Source of the DNA: Streptomyces sp. DG2A-72
GTDB taxonomy: Bacteria > Actinomycetota > Actinomycetes > Streptomycetales > Streptomycetaceae
Assembly (NCBI RefSeq): GCF_030499575.1
Contig: NZ_JASTLC010000001.1
Location: 2,318,001-2,382,000 of the forward strand
Direction of reading: 5' to 3'
Length of the DNA stretch: 64,000 nucleotides
Part shown: piece after piece, positions 1-8,657 of the stretch
How the letters are laid out: every line of letters starts with the position of its first letter
Position numbering within the stretch: the stretch's first letter is position 1
Notes under the pieces: model-generated
The model's database searches: none
Told to the model about the DNA's origin: nothing
The model's input: only the letters and a program-made list of their open reading frames with translations
Translations under genes and position numbers: made by a program

Positions 1-1
1 C

Positions 2-664
2 CACTGTGTGTGGCTGTACTTCCGCTTCCCGCTGTCGTTCCGCGAGGTCGAGGAGCTGATGCTCGAGCGCGGCGTGACCGTCTCCTACGAGACGATCCGC
101 CGCTGGTGCGGCACGTTCGGGCAGGCCTACGCCAACGCGCTGCGCCGCCGACAGCCCCGGTCCGGTGACAAGTGGCATCTGGACGAGGTCTTCATCAAGA
201 TCAACGGCGAGCAGAAGTATTTGTGGCGGGCCGTCGACCAGGACGGCAACGTGCTGGACATCCTGGTGCAGAAGCGCCGGGACAAGGCCGCGGCCAGGCG
301 CTTCTTCCGCCGTCTGATGAAGGAGACCCGCACGGTGCCGAGGGTGGTCGTCACGGACAAGCTCCGCTCCTACGGCGCCGCCCACCGCGAGGTCATGCCC
401 TCGGTGGAACATCGCTCGCACAAGGGCCTGGACAACCGGGCGGAGAACAGCCACCAGCCCACCAGACAGCGCGAACGCGCGATGAAAGGCTTCCGCTCCG
501 CGGGCGGAGCGCAGCGGTTTCTGTCCGCGTTCAGCGGTAGCTCGCCCCACTTCCGCCCCCGCCGCCATCTGATGCTCGCCCACGACTACCGCGCCGAGAT
601 GACCGTCCGCTTCGCCATCTGGGAGCAGATCACCGGCGTCGCCAGCCTCGCCACCGCGGCCTGA
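2..664 (+). mobile_element. IS6-family transposase, 5' end outside window
   Basis: DDE transposase of the IS6 family. The reading frame is open from base 2 (residues H-C-V-W-L-Y-F), so the first roughly 20 residues lie before the window. Visible family features are the helix-turn-helix-like VTVSYETIRRW segment, the first catalytic Asp in KWHLDEVFIKI, the second in VVTDKLRSYG, and the HKGLDNRAENSHQPTR segment carrying the catalytic Glu. The protein ends in the usual place for the family. No matching terminal inverted repeat could be paired because the left end is missing. It probably transposes by a replicative cointegrate route, as known for IS6. Identity is firm; activity cannot be judged. 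Confidence 0.9.
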
Positions 665-1161
665 GCACAGCCCGGAACCAGGCTCCACCACACCACGACG
701 CGCCGTCAGGCAGTCACACAGCCAACAACGTGACAACGCCCTGCTGGCAGCGGAGGGTGCCGCCGGTCATCGCGAAGGCCACTCCCGGTCCGGAGCAGCT
801 CCCGGTGCCGGTGTCGGCGTCGCGGGTCGCGGTGGCGCTGGTCCCGGCGCCGGAGGCGGAGGCGTACGCGGTGAAGCCCTGGCCGGTCACGGTGGCGCCA
901 AGGCTCGCGAATGCCCGGACCACGGCGGCGAGCCGGGCGATGGCGTTGGCCGTGCTGTCGGCGTCCTCGGCCCGCGCGAGGCGAAGCTGTGGCCGCCGGT
1001 GGCTGTGAGGAGGCGAAGGCGCGCTTGCTTCATCGCGGCGGTCAGCGGAGTGGCCCTGCACCCGCTGGTGGAGAGCCTCGACGACGACATCCTGCGGGCT
1101 GCCGATCGCGCAGCGCTTTCTCAAGGAGAACTGAGGAGGGCCGAGGAGGACCGAGGCCCCG
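665..1161. other. No supported gene between IS6 and the catabolic operon
   Basis: Open frames exist on both strands, including a leftward one covering 714-1124 that is rich in Ala, Gly and Thr. None resembles a known family and none has a convincing ribosome binding site. The stretch may hold the right end of the IS6 element and decayed flanking DNA. Confidence 0.4.
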
Positions 1162-1608
1162 TCAGCTCCCTGGTACGCGATCCAGGTCCATGTCGGTGGC
1201 GGTGAGCCAGTCGGGTTCGGCCACGAGCAGGCTCAGCTGCTGGTCCTGGAGATCGACGTCGACGGCGTACCGGAAGCCGACGGCCTCCGCGGCCTGGACG
1301 GACGTCCGGTCGCCCTCCGGCACGGCGTGGACCACACGGCGGCAGTCGGGGTCCGCCGCGCGGACAGCGTGCAGGAGGGACCGGAGAACCTCCGGCGTGC
1401 CGGAGTCGACGAGAAGTTCCACGTCGCGGGCACCGACCGGGTAGGCCTCACGGAGCCTGCCGACCGCGCAGCGTTCCAGGCCGACGACGGCCTCGGTGCC
1501 GTCCGATCCGCGCAGACGCAGACGGCCCGCGAAACGTGTCCACGACTCCACCGTGGTCCGCCAGGGGCCTGGGACATCGAGCGGGGGCAGGGCCGGCACC
1601 GTGAGCAT
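1162..1608 (-). CDS. Small GNAT-like protein at operon end
   Basis: A 148-residue protein starting at ATG 1608, two bases after the stop codon of the CoA ligase, so it is likely translationally coupled and the last gene of the leftward catabolic operon. The C-terminal half (SVQAAEAVGFRYAVDVDL followed by a short strand) has the look of the last helix and strand of a GNAT acyltransferase, but the acetyl-CoA pyrophosphate-binding R/Q-x-x-G-x-G/A loop is not obvious. Its substrate is unknown. In this position it could acylate a pathway intermediate or regulate the adjacent CoA ligase by lysine acylation; both are inference. The family call rests on the C-terminal pattern only. Confidence 0.6.
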   Translation of the reverse strand: MLTVPALPPLDVPGPWRTTVESWTRFAGRLRLRGSDGTEAVVGLERCAVGRLREAYPVGARDVELLVDSGTPEVLRSLLHAVRAADPDCRRVVHAVPEGDRTSVQAAEAVGFRYAVDVDLQDQQLSLLVAEPDWLTATDMDLDRVPGS

Positions 1609-1610
1609 CG

Positions 1611-3221
1611 TCAGTTCCCCTCGTCGGCCAGGCGTCGGATGCTGACCTTGTCCAGCTTTCCGGAGGCGTTCCTCGGGACGGTGGGCACGAGCTTCAGGCT
1701 CCGGGGCAGCTTGTAGCGGGCCAGCTTCCCCGCCGCGTACGCGTGTACGGCCTCCAGTGTGATCTCCGTCGTGCCGTCGAGGCTGATGACGGCCGCCACG
1801 GTCTCGCCCCACTGCTCGTCGGGCACACCGACGACCGCGACGTCGACCACACCGGGCATGGAGGCCAGCGCGCGCTCGACCTCCGCCGGATACACGTTCT
1901 CCCCGCCGCTGATGATCATGTCCTTGAGTCGGTCGACGATGTACAGGCAGCCGTCCTCGTCGAGGTAGCCGATGTCGCCCGAGTGGAACCAGCCCTCCTC
2001 GTCGAACGCGGCGCTGTTCGCCTCCGGGTTGTTCCAGTACCCGGCGGTGACGTTGGGGCCTCGGACGACGATCTCTCCCGGTTCACCGGGCTTCAGAGGG
2101 GCGTTGCTGGCCGCGTCGACAACCCGGACCTCGGTGAACGGCATGGGGATGCCTGCGGAGCCGATCTTGTCCAGGGTGCGCTCGACGGGCAGGTGCGTGG
2201 CAAACGGCGCCGTCTCGGTCAGGCCCCACGCCTGCTGGAGCAGTACGCCGTGCTCGGCGTAGAGCTCGATGAGCGAGGGCGGCACCGGTGCGCCGGCGAC
2301 CACGATCGACCGCAGGTGGCTCAAGTCCTGTTCGAACAGGCCTGGTTGGCGTGCGAGGGCGGCGAACATCTGGGCCACGCCGAACATGGAGTTGACCTTG
2401 TGGGTGACCAGGTCGTCGAGACACGCCTTCGGGTCGAACCCACGTCTGATCACCACCGTGCCGCCGCGCACCAGTGTGCGGAGCACGAAGCTGTTCAGGG
2501 CGCCGATGTGGAAGAGGGGTGCGGCGGCATACGTGACGTCGCCGGGGCGGGTGTCGAGGCGGAGTTCGACGTTCACCGCGTTCCAGAAGACGTTGCCGTG
2601 GGTCAGGACGACGCCCTTGGGCGTGCCCGTGGTGCCGGAGGTGAACATCAGGATCGCCGGGTCGTCGGCGGACTTGGCGGCGATGGAGGACGAGGGGGCG
2701 GCGGCTGTGAGGAGGGCTGCCCAGGGTTCCCAGCCCGCGGTGCCCGTGTCGGCCGGCGCCTCGGGGTCGTCGTCCACCAGGAGGAAGCGGGCGAGCGCGG
2801 TCCTTGCGCGCACCTTGTCGACGGCTTCGCGGTGCCCTTCCTCGCAGACGAGAGCGGTGGCGCCGCTGCGGACGAGGACGGCCTCCAACTCGGCTTCGGC
2901 CAACCGGAAGTTGACCGGGACGAAGACGACTCCCAGCCGGTGGGCGGCCAGCAGCGTGACGAGGAAGGAGCTGCTGTTGAGGCCGAGGTAGGCGACTCGG
3001 TCGCCGTCACCGATGCCGCCGTCGGCCAGGACCGTGGCCAGACGGGCGGCCCTGTCGTCGAGTTCGGCGTAGGTGAGGTCTCCGCCCGGGTAGCTGATGA
3101 CGACACTGTCGCCCTGGTAGCGGGCGTTGCGCGCGACGGCGGCGGCCAGGTTGAGGTCGACCCGCAGGCCTGAGTTGCGTGGGTGTGGGGTCGTGGCTCT
3201 GGCGGCGGAAGGCGGGGTCAC
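1611..3221 (-). CDS. Acyl-CoA ligase (ANL superfamily), aryl- or acyl-acid activating
   Basis: A 536-residue AMP-forming CoA ligase. The phosphate-binding motif FTSGTTGTPKG lies near residues 193-203, followed by the LTETAPF region, the YLDEDGCLYIVDRLKDMI hinge motif and the C-terminal PRNASGKLDK catalytic lysine. GTG 3221 is chosen because GAGGAG lies 6 bases upstream and homology begins just after it. An open frame extends further upstream but only antisense to the neighbouring gene. The family activates carboxylic acids to acyl-AMP and then acyl-CoA. Placed after the dihydrodiol dehydrogenase in the operon, it may activate phenylpropionate, cinnamate or a related acid, or a side product. 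The ring-cleavage route downstream does not itself require a CoA ester, so the true substrate is open. Confidence 0.88.
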   Translation of the reverse strand: MTPPSAARATTPHPRNSGLRVDLNLAAAVARNARYQGDSVVISYPGGDLTYAELDDRAARLATVLADGGIGDGDRVAYLGLNSSSFLVTLLAAHRLGVVFVPVNFRLAEAELEAVLVRSGATALVCEEGHREAVDKVRARTALARFLLVDDDPEAPADTGTAGWEPWAALLTAAAPSSSIAAKSADDPAILMFTSGTTGTPKGVVLTHGNVFWNAVNVELRLDTRPGDVTYAAAPLFHIGALNSFVLRTLVRGGTVVIRRGFDPKACLDDLVTHKVNSMFGVAQMFAALARQPGLFEQDLSHLRSIVVAGAPVPPSLIELYAEHGVLLQQAWGLTETAPFATHLPVERTLDKIGSAGIPMPFTEVRVVDAASNAPLKPGEPGEIVVRGPNVTAGYWNNPEANSAAFDEEGWFHSGDIGYLDEDGCLYIVDRLKDMIISGGENVYPAEVERALASMPGVVDVAVVGVPDEQWGETVAAVISLDGTTEITLEAVHAYAAGKLARYKLPRSLKLVPTVPRNASGKLDKVSIRRLADEGN

Positions 3222-3274
3222 GAGCGGCTCCTCGTTGAGCGTCGAATGGTGGGAGTCGGAAGGTGAAAGGGGCG

Positions 3275-4111
3275 TCAGAGGTGGTCGCCGCCGGCGGCAG
3301 TGGCGAACCCGCGTACGCCTATGCCTCCGTCGACATTGATCGCGTGTCCGGTGATCGGACCGCTCTGGGCACGGGAGGCGAGCAGCACGTAGGAGCCGGT
3401 GAAGTCGCGTGGATCCGTGCTGGAGTCGTGCAGCGGGATGGGGGGCGGCGGGGTGTCCGGACCCTTCTTCGCGAAGGACGCCGAGATCGACCGGTCGGCC
3501 AGGCCCAGTCCCTCGGGCCCGCGCAGGTCGGTGTTCATGCCGCCGCAGGCCACGCCGTTGACGCGGACCTTCGGGGCGAGTTCGTAGGCGAGTTCGCGCA
3601 TCAGGCCCAGGCAGGCGTGTTTGCTCGCGGTGTAGAGGGGGCCGCCGCCGTTGACGTAGAAGGAGGCGTTGGAGAGCGTCATGACGATGCTTCCGCGCGT
3701 CTTGACCAGCTCGCGCCAGGCCGCCTCCGCCGCGAGGACGTAGCCCTTGACGTTGATCGAGAAGATCTCGTCGAAGGCCGTGCCCAGTTCCGCGCCGCTG
3801 AGCCGGGTGAGCTGGCGCTGGTAGTCCCACACGCCGGCGTTCGCGACGAGGGTGTCGAGCTTGCCGAAGCGGTCGACGGTCTCGGCGACGGCGGCGTGCA
3901 GGCTCTCGGAGTCGCGCACGTCCCCGGCGACGGTGTGGACGCGGGACGGGTGGGAGGCGACGGCCGCGACCTCGTCCAGCTGCTCCTTGCGGCGCCCCAT
4001 GATGGTGACCGAGGCGCCCTCGGCGAGGAAGCGTTCGGCGACCGCCCGGCCGATGCCGGTACCGCCGCCGGTGATCAGGGCGGCGTTTCCGTCCAGCCAG
4101 CCGTCGCTCAT
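3275..4111 (-). CDS. hcaB: cis-Dihydrodiol dehydrogenase (SDR, BphB/HcaB type)
   Basis: Short-chain dehydrogenase of 278 residues, the length of BphB/HcaB enzymes. The nucleotide-binding GGGTGIG is near residues 15-21, NAG at 91-93 and the catalytic YxxxK (YTASK) at 160-164. The VRVNGVACGGMNTDLRGP segment is typical of dihydrodiol dehydrogenases that rearomatise the product of a Rieske dioxygenase to a catechol with NAD+. ATG 4111 overlaps the stop of the upstream hydrolase gene (ATGA), so the two are translationally coupled. Neighbouring MhpB-type dioxygenase points to 3-(2,3-dihydroxyphenyl)propionate as the product. The exact ring substituent is inferred from context. Confidence 0.85.
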   Translation of the reverse strand: MSDGWLDGNAALITGGGTGIGRAVAERFLAEGASVTIMGRRKEQLDEVAAVASHPSRVHTVAGDVRDSESLHAAVAETVDRFGKLDTLVANAGVWDYQRQLTRLSGAELGTAFDEIFSINVKGYVLAAEAAWRELVKTRGSIVMTLSNASFYVNGGGPLYTASKHACLGLMRELAYELAPKVRVNGVACGGMNTDLRGPEGLGLADRSISASFAKKGPDTPPPPIPLHDSSTDPRDFTGSYVLLASRAQSGPITGHAINVDGGIGVRGFATAAGGDHL

Positions 4112-4962
4112 GCCCGCTCCCCGAGGAAACCGGTGACCAGCGTGTCGAACTCCCGCTGGCGCTCCAGCTGGACCCAGTGGCCGCACTTGCCGAACACGTG
4201 CAGCTGCACGTCGCGGATCTGCTTGAGCATCAGCTGGGCGCCTTCGAGAGTGATCGTCCGGTCATCGCGGCCCCAGAGCAGCAGGGTCGGCGCCTTGATC
4301 TTGTGCAGGTCGCGCCAGAGGGGGTCCATGCCGCCGCGCTTGGCGAAGGCCGCGTTGTAGAGGTGGTAGAAGGCGATGTGGCTCTCGTCGAGGGAGGACT
4401 TGTAGCGTGCGCGGACGACGTCCTCGCCGAACTGCTTGTGGTCGTAGACCATGGTGCGGATGAAGGCGGCCATCTTCTTCTCGCTGGGTCCGCCGCCGTT
4501 GTAGTAGCGGAACATCTCCTTCTGGCCCTCGGTGGGCGTGGGGCCGAAGGGCAGCCAGCCGCCGCCGGGGGCCATCAGCACGAGCCGGGTGACGCGCTCC
4601 GGGCGCTGCTGGGCCATGGCGATGGCGGCGGCGCCGCCGAGGCTGTTGCCCAGCAGGTGGAAGGTGTCGATGCCGAGCGCGTCGAGGGCTTGGTAGAGGG
4701 CGTCCACGGTGATCTCGGTGATGGAGCGCTCGCCCAGATCCTCGGCCGTGGGTCGGTAACTACCCCCGAAACCCGGCTGGTCGGGCAGGATCACACGGAA
4801 GTGCTCGGCCAGCGCGGGGAGGTTCTGGCGGTAGTTGCTGACGCCGGAGGCGCCGGGGCCGCCGCCGTGCAGCATCACCAGCACGGGGCCTTCTCCGACC
4901 TCGGCCACGGCGATCTCGCCGAGTGACGTGTTCACTTGATGGTTTTTCAGGTCAACGGTCAC
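4108..4962 (-). CDS. mhpC: meta-Cleavage product (C-C bond) hydrolase, MhpC/BphD type
   Basis: Alpha/beta-hydrolase of 284 residues, the usual length of MhpC/BphD. The nucleophile serine is S107 in GNSLGG, the acid lies in LLLWGRDDRT near residue 235 and the histidine in GKCGHWVQLE near 263. The HGGGPGASGVSNY oxyanion-loop motif is diagnostic for meta-cleavage product hydrolases. It should hydrolyse the ring-opened dienone acid to 2-hydroxypenta-2,4-dienoate plus succinate. It starts at GTG 4962, 12 bases after the dioxygenase beta gene, and overlaps the next gene by 4 bases. The partner ring-cleavage enzyme is encoded in the divergent operon at 9644. Confidence 0.88.
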   Translation of the reverse strand: MTVDLKNHQVNTSLGEIAVAEVGEGPVLVMLHGGGPGASGVSNYRQNLPALAEHFRVILPDQPGFGGSYRPTAEDLGERSITEITVDALYQALDALGIDTFHLLGNSLGGAAAIAMAQQRPERVTRLVLMAPGGGWLPFGPTPTEGQKEMFRYYNGGGPSEKKMAAFIRTMVYDHKQFGEDVVRARYKSSLDESHIAFYHLYNAAFAKRGGMDPLWRDLHKIKAPTLLLWGRDDRTITLEGAQLMLKQIRDVQLHVFGKCGHWVQLERQREFDTLVTGFLGERA

Positions 4963-4974
4963 AGCGCGTTCCCC

Positions 4975-5550
4975 TCAGAAAAAGGTCGAGATGTTCTTCG
5001 CCAGGAGGATGTTCTGGTCCAGGAGGATCGTCCGGCGGGCCACCCGAAGCTCGCCGTCCTCAAGGCGCCGCAGGACGTCCGTGCGGCCGCCGGCGAAGAC
5101 GTTCTCCTCCCGCTCCAACCGGTTGCGGTAGACGAGAAACGCCGACCGCACCCACAGGTCGTCCGCGGTGAACCCCTCGTGCTCGGCGGGGTCGACGTGG
5201 CTGACCATCACGTTGCTGATCAGATGCCGGGTCCGCGAGGGCGGGTCCTCGGCCCAGGCCATCCCGGAGTCGAACCGGCGGATGCGCCAGGCCAGGCTCT
5301 CCTTGCTCTCGTCGTAGAAGGCGGCCTCGCCGCGCACGGCCACGGACAGCGCCTGCTGCCGGCGCAGCCGGTTGGTGCGGGTGGGCATCCAGTAGTCGAG
5401 GTCGTCGGCGAGCAGGTCGAGCCAGTCGGCGTAGCGGCCGTCGTCGAGGAGGGCGGCCTCCTCGTAGTAGAACTGCTCGACCTCGAAGTGGATGTCACGG
5501 TCGGCGCGGACCCCCGCGCGTGACCGGATCTGCTCGGTCGCTGTGCTCAC
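4975..5550 (-). CDS. hcaF: Ring-hydroxylating dioxygenase beta subunit (HcaF type)
   Basis: A 191-residue small subunit with the NTF2-like fold of aromatic dioxygenases: VEQFYYEEAALLDDGRY near the N-terminus, LADDLDYWMPTR, then RTRHLISNVMV and the C-terminal RRTILLDQNILLAKNISTFF pattern. The subunit is structural and pairs with the alpha subunit encoded at 7180. GTG 5550 has AAGGGA upstream. It is separated by about 100 bases from the reductase gene upstream, unlike the overlapping genes around it, so a minor internal promoter there is possible but not visible. Confidence 0.9.
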   Translation of the reverse strand: MSTATEQIRSRAGVRADRDIHFEVEQFYYEEAALLDDGRYADWLDLLADDLDYWMPTRTNRLRRQQALSVAVRGEAAFYDESKESLAWRIRRFDSGMAWAEDPPSRTRHLISNVMVSHVDPAEHEGFTADDLWVRSAFLVYRNRLEREENVFAGGRTDVLRRLEDGELRVARRTILLDQNILLAKNISTFF

Positions 5551-5654
5551 GGTGTCATTCGATCCCTTCTCGGACCCGGGTGAAACGGACTGTGCCGCCA
5601 GGCGGAACAGCGGCCGCACGCCAGGGGTGCACTTCAGTCGCACGCCCGGCCGGT

Positions 5655-6851
5655 TCAGCCGCGCAGCAGGCCGCGCAGGTTCACCGCCGGGTCTGCCAGG
5701 CGGTCCGCCACGACGGGGATGCGGCGGTCGATCAGCCGACGGGCGGCCCTGACGGCGGACGGGTCGTCGACCGAGGCGGCCGCGACGACCAGGCCGTCCT
5801 GCAGACCGAAGACGGAGAACGTCGGGTCGTCGAAGGAGCCCCTGATGACGGTGTGCGCGGCCGCTTCCATGTGCCCGACGGCCTCGATGTGGCGACCATG
5901 TCGGTCGGTCCAGAACCAGGGCGCGGTGGGAACCGGTGCCGGGGTGCCGAGGATGGTGGCCGCCGCTCTCGCGCCGTCCTGCTGGGCCGCCTCCCAGTGC
6001 TCGGTGCGCGGCACTCCGCGCAGACGGGCGGGGTCGCCGACGGCGAGCACGGCCGGGTTCGAGGTGACCTGCCGTTCGTCGACGAGGATCCCGCGGTCCA
6101 CCTCGAGGCCTGCGGCCTCGGCCAGTTCGGTGGAGGGCACCATGCCGACGCCGAGCACCACCGCGTCGTGGACCCCCGCGACGCCGTCGACGACGGCCTC
6201 GATGCCCTCGGGCCGGTTGGTGAAGGACTCCACGGTGGCCCGCACGGTGGTGACCCGGTGCCGGTCGTGCAACGCGTGGAGCCAGGCGGCCAGTTCGAGG
6301 CCGAGCGCGGCGGCCAGCGGCACGCCGACCGGGTCGACGAGAACGACCTCGCAGCCCAGGCGTACGGCGGTCGAGGCGACCTCGGCCCCGATGAGACCGG
6401 CGCCAACGACCAGCACGCGGGCGCCAGGTGTCAAGGACAGCCGCAGCCGGTCCGCGTCGTCCGCCGTGCGCAGCACATGTACGCGCGGGTCTGCGAGGCC
6501 CGGGATCGGCGGGCGGGCGGCGCCACCCCCCGTCGCGAGCACGACACGGTCGGCGGGGAGGAGTTGTCCGCCCGTGAGCTCGACGGCGCCGTCCCGGGGC
6601 CTCAGTGCGGTCACTGTGGTCCGGTTGATCAGGCGTACGTGTTGGTCGTCGTACCACTGGGCCGGCTGGAGAGCGATCTGCTTGATGTCCTTGCTGCCGG
6701 TCAGGAAGTCCTTCGACAGGGGCGGCCTGTCGTACGGGAACTCCCCGGCGTCGACGAGGATGACTTCGCCGCCGAAGCCCTGGGCACGCAGCGAGGCAGC
6801 CGTGCTGACTCCGGCGATGCCGCCGCCCACGATCACCACACGCTCGGTCAC
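5655..6851 (-). CDS. hcaD: Ferredoxin-NAD+ reductase of the dioxygenase system (HcaD type)
   Basis: FAD-dependent oxidoreductase of 398 residues. An N-terminal FAD Rossmann motif VVIVGGGIAGVSTA is at residues 4-17, YDRPPLSK is a family hallmark, the NAD-binding VLVVGAGLIGAE is mid-protein, and VLAVGDPARL is the second FAD contact. It passes electrons from NADH to the Rieske ferredoxin encoded just upstream. GTG 6851 overlaps the ferredoxin stop (GTGA). A C-terminal reductase domain follows (PWFWTDRHGRHIEAVG). The gene order alpha, ferredoxin, reductase, beta is unusual beside the classic alpha-beta-ferredoxin order. Confidence 0.9.
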   Translation of the reverse strand: MTERVVIVGGGIAGVSTAASLRAQGFGGEVILVDAGEFPYDRPPLSKDFLTGSKDIKQIALQPAQWYDDQHVRLINRTTVTALRPRDGAVELTGGQLLPADRVVLATGGGAARPPIPGLADPRVHVLRTADDADRLRLSLTPGARVLVVGAGLIGAEVASTAVRLGCEVVLVDPVGVPLAAALGLELAAWLHALHDRHRVTTVRATVESFTNRPEGIEAVVDGVAGVHDAVVLGVGMVPSTELAEAAGLEVDRGILVDERQVTSNPAVLAVGDPARLRGVPRTEHWEAAQQDGARAAATILGTPAPVPTAPWFWTDRHGRHIEAVGHMEAAAHTVIRGSFDDPTFSVFGLQDGLVVAAASVDDPSAVRAARRLIDRRIPVVADRLADPAVNLRGLLRG

Positions 6852-7183
6852 GGGCTCTCCCCGGGGAACAGGTAGACCTCGCCGTCGCGCACCTCGACCC
6901 GGTGCGGGCAGGCGTTCTTCGTGGCGGGCAGGCCCTGGACCTCGCCGCTCTTCAGGCAGAACCTGCTGGAGTGCAGCGGGCATTCGACGTACCCGTCCTC
7001 GACCCAGCCCTCGGCCAGCGAGGCGGTCTCGTGGGTGCAGGTGTCGTCGAGCGCGTAGACAGTGTCGTCGGTGTCGCGCAGCAGGGCGATGTCGTCGGCG
7101 GTGCCGGTGACCGCCTTGTCGACGGCGATGCCCTCGCCCTGGGGGATGTCGTCCAGGGCGGCGACACGGATCCCGTTGCTCAT
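6848..7183 (-). CDS. hcaC: Rieske ferredoxin of the dioxygenase system (HcaC type)
   Basis: A 111-residue Rieske ferredoxin. The [2Fe-2S] ligands are Cys49 and His51 in DTCTHETASL and Cys68 and His71 in ECPLHSSRF. This is the usual size for a soluble electron carrier between reductase and oxygenase. Its ATG overlaps the alpha-subunit stop by the ATGA arrangement and its stop overlaps the reductase start, so the three genes are tightly coupled. Confidence 0.93.
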   Translation of the reverse strand: MSNGIRVAALDDIPQGEGIAVDKAVTGTADDIALLRDTDDTVYALDDTCTHETASLAEGWVEDGYVECPLHSSRFCLKSGEVQGLPATKNACPHRVEVRDGEVYLFPGESP

Positions 7184-8556
7184 GGGTGCTTCTCCTCGTG
7201 CCGAGCCTCGTGCCAGGCGGGGGTGTTCATCAGTTCGCGCCAGCGTGCGTAGAAGGCCCGGCCGGCGGCGTCGCTGTAGAGCTCGCTGGTCCTGCCGGGG
7301 TAGCGGCCGTCCTCGCGTTCGCTGCCCATGCCCATCTGGTAGTTGAGAGCGACGCCGCCTGTGATGAAGCCGTGCGAGATGGCCTGCACCTCGCTCCAGT
7401 TCTCGCCGTCGTCCTGCTCGAAGATGCCGCTGGGCCCGAACGTCCGCAGGTTGTACAGGCGTTGGGCCTCACGGACCTCTTCGGGCATGGACTTGTCGAC
7501 GATGGTCCAGGCCCACACCTCCATGCGGTCGGGGCCCTTGGGGTGCCAGATCCGGATGGATCCGTTGACCGGCAGGTAGGAGAAGTTGGGGAAGACGGTG
7601 GCGTGTCCGTTGGTCAGCGGTCCCTCGACGCGGGCCTCGCCGAGCCGCTCCCGCAGCGCGTCGTAGTCCGTCCACTCGTGCACGGTCTGGGCGTCGAAGC
7701 GGTTCTTGGGATGGACCGGGAAGCCGGCGCCGTGCCCGTTCGGGTCCACGTACTGGCGGCCGGTGCGGTGCACGACCTCGTCCTTGGGCTTCCTGCCGGA
7801 CGGCGAGAGGACCATGAGCGCCGAGGCGTGGCTCATGTTGACGTGGTACCAGTCGGTGGCGAACTGCTCGGCGGCCAGCTTCCAGTTGCCTTCCAGGACC
7901 CACTTGTGGACTCCGCCGACGACGACCGTCCCCTGGTCGTCGTGGTCGAGCATCGCGTCCATGTACCAGGCCATGTCGCCGAGCGACTCCCGCAACGGGA
8001 CGGGGTGCGGATCCCAGGTGCCGAAGACCAGCCCGTGGTATGTCTGCACGTGCGGCACCTCGACGAGACCCCACTGTCCCGTCTCGAAGGACTCCGGGTA
8101 GCCGTCCTTGTTGGGCACGCTGACCAGCGAGCCGTCCAGGTTGTACGACCAGCCGTGGTAGGTGCAGGTGAAGTTGCGGGTGGTGCCGAAGTCGGCGCGG
8201 CAGACGCGGGCACCCCGGTGCCGGCAGGAGTTGAGGTAGGCGCGGATACGCCGGTCACGGTCCAGCGTCACGATGACCGGGTCCTCGCCCATGTACGTCG
8301 TGAAGAAGTCGCCGGGCTTGTGGAACTGGTCGGTGTGCGCGAGGAACAGCCAGCTCGGCGCGAAGACGCGACGCAGCTCCTGGCGGTACAGCTCCTCGTC
8401 GGTGAAGATCACCCGGTCCAGCAGTCCGCCCTCGGTGTCCACGAGCCCGGAGACGTCGATGTTCCGCGCCAGGTCCGCCGGGCGCCGCAGCGCCCCGCGC
8501 GGGGCCGGGGTGGCCGCTGGCGCGGCCGGGCCCTGGGGTTCGATCGTCGAGGTCAT
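7180..8556 (-). CDS. hcaE: Ring-hydroxylating dioxygenase alpha subunit (HcaE type)
   Basis: Catalytic large subunit, 458 residues from ATG 8556 (a TTG four codons upstream is possible). The Rieske cluster ligands are Cys111-x-His113 (NSCRHRGARV) and Cys131-x2-His134 (TCTYHGW). The mononuclear iron ligands are His238 and His243 in DWYHVNMSH, preceded by the bridging Asp235. It should cis-dihydroxylate an aromatic ring with O2 and electrons from the ferredoxin. Substrate assignment to 3-phenylpropionate or cinnamate is from the MhpB-E genes next door; biphenyl- or alkylbenzene-type substrates cannot be excluded from sequence alone. It is the first gene of the leftward operon. Confidence 0.9.
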   Translation of the reverse strand: MTSTIEPQGPAAPAATPAPRGALRRPADLARNIDVSGLVDTEGGLLDRVIFTDEELYRQELRRVFAPSWLFLAHTDQFHKPGDFFTTYMGEDPVIVTLDRDRRIRAYLNSCRHRGARVCRADFGTTRNFTCTYHGWSYNLDGSLVSVPNKDGYPESFETGQWGLVEVPHVQTYHGLVFGTWDPHPVPLRESLGDMAWYMDAMLDHDDQGTVVVGGVHKWVLEGNWKLAAEQFATDWYHVNMSHASALMVLSPSGRKPKDEVVHRTGRQYVDPNGHGAGFPVHPKNRFDAQTVHEWTDYDALRERLGEARVEGPLTNGHATVFPNFSYLPVNGSIRIWHPKGPDRMEVWAWTIVDKSMPEEVREAQRLYNLRTFGPSGIFEQDDGENWSEVQAISHGFITGGVALNYQMGMGSEREDGRYPGRTSELYSDAAGRAFYARWRELMNTPAWHEARHEEKHP

Positions 8557-8657
8557 GGGCTCAGGCAACAGCAGCGGCGCGACCGGGTGCCATCCGTCGT
8601 TCCGTACGGCGGCACGCGCGCTGTCGGCAGGCGGCGGGCGCGGGGGAGCGTGACCGC
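8557..8657. promoter_or_regulatory. Divergent promoter region of the two catabolic operons
   Basis: This 101-base spacer separates the start of the leftward dioxygenase operon from the start of the rightward mhp-type operon, so both promoters and any operator should lie here. A perfect 8-base palindrome CCGTACGG sits at 8602-8609. A GGGGGAG ribosome binding site precedes the rightward ATG at 8658. No clear -35/-10 pair is visible. The likely regulators are the IclR protein at 13415 and the XRE-cupin protein at 14329, by position only. Confidence 0.5.

Noticed and set aside
714..1124. A leftward open frame of 136 codons after the IS6 element
   Set aside because: Low-complexity composition, no family resemblance and no ribosome binding site; kept only as unassigned DNA.
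1743..3173. A rightward open frame of 476 codons opposite the CoA ligase
   Set aside because: Antisense shadow of an evident ANL enzyme with all core motifs on the other strand.
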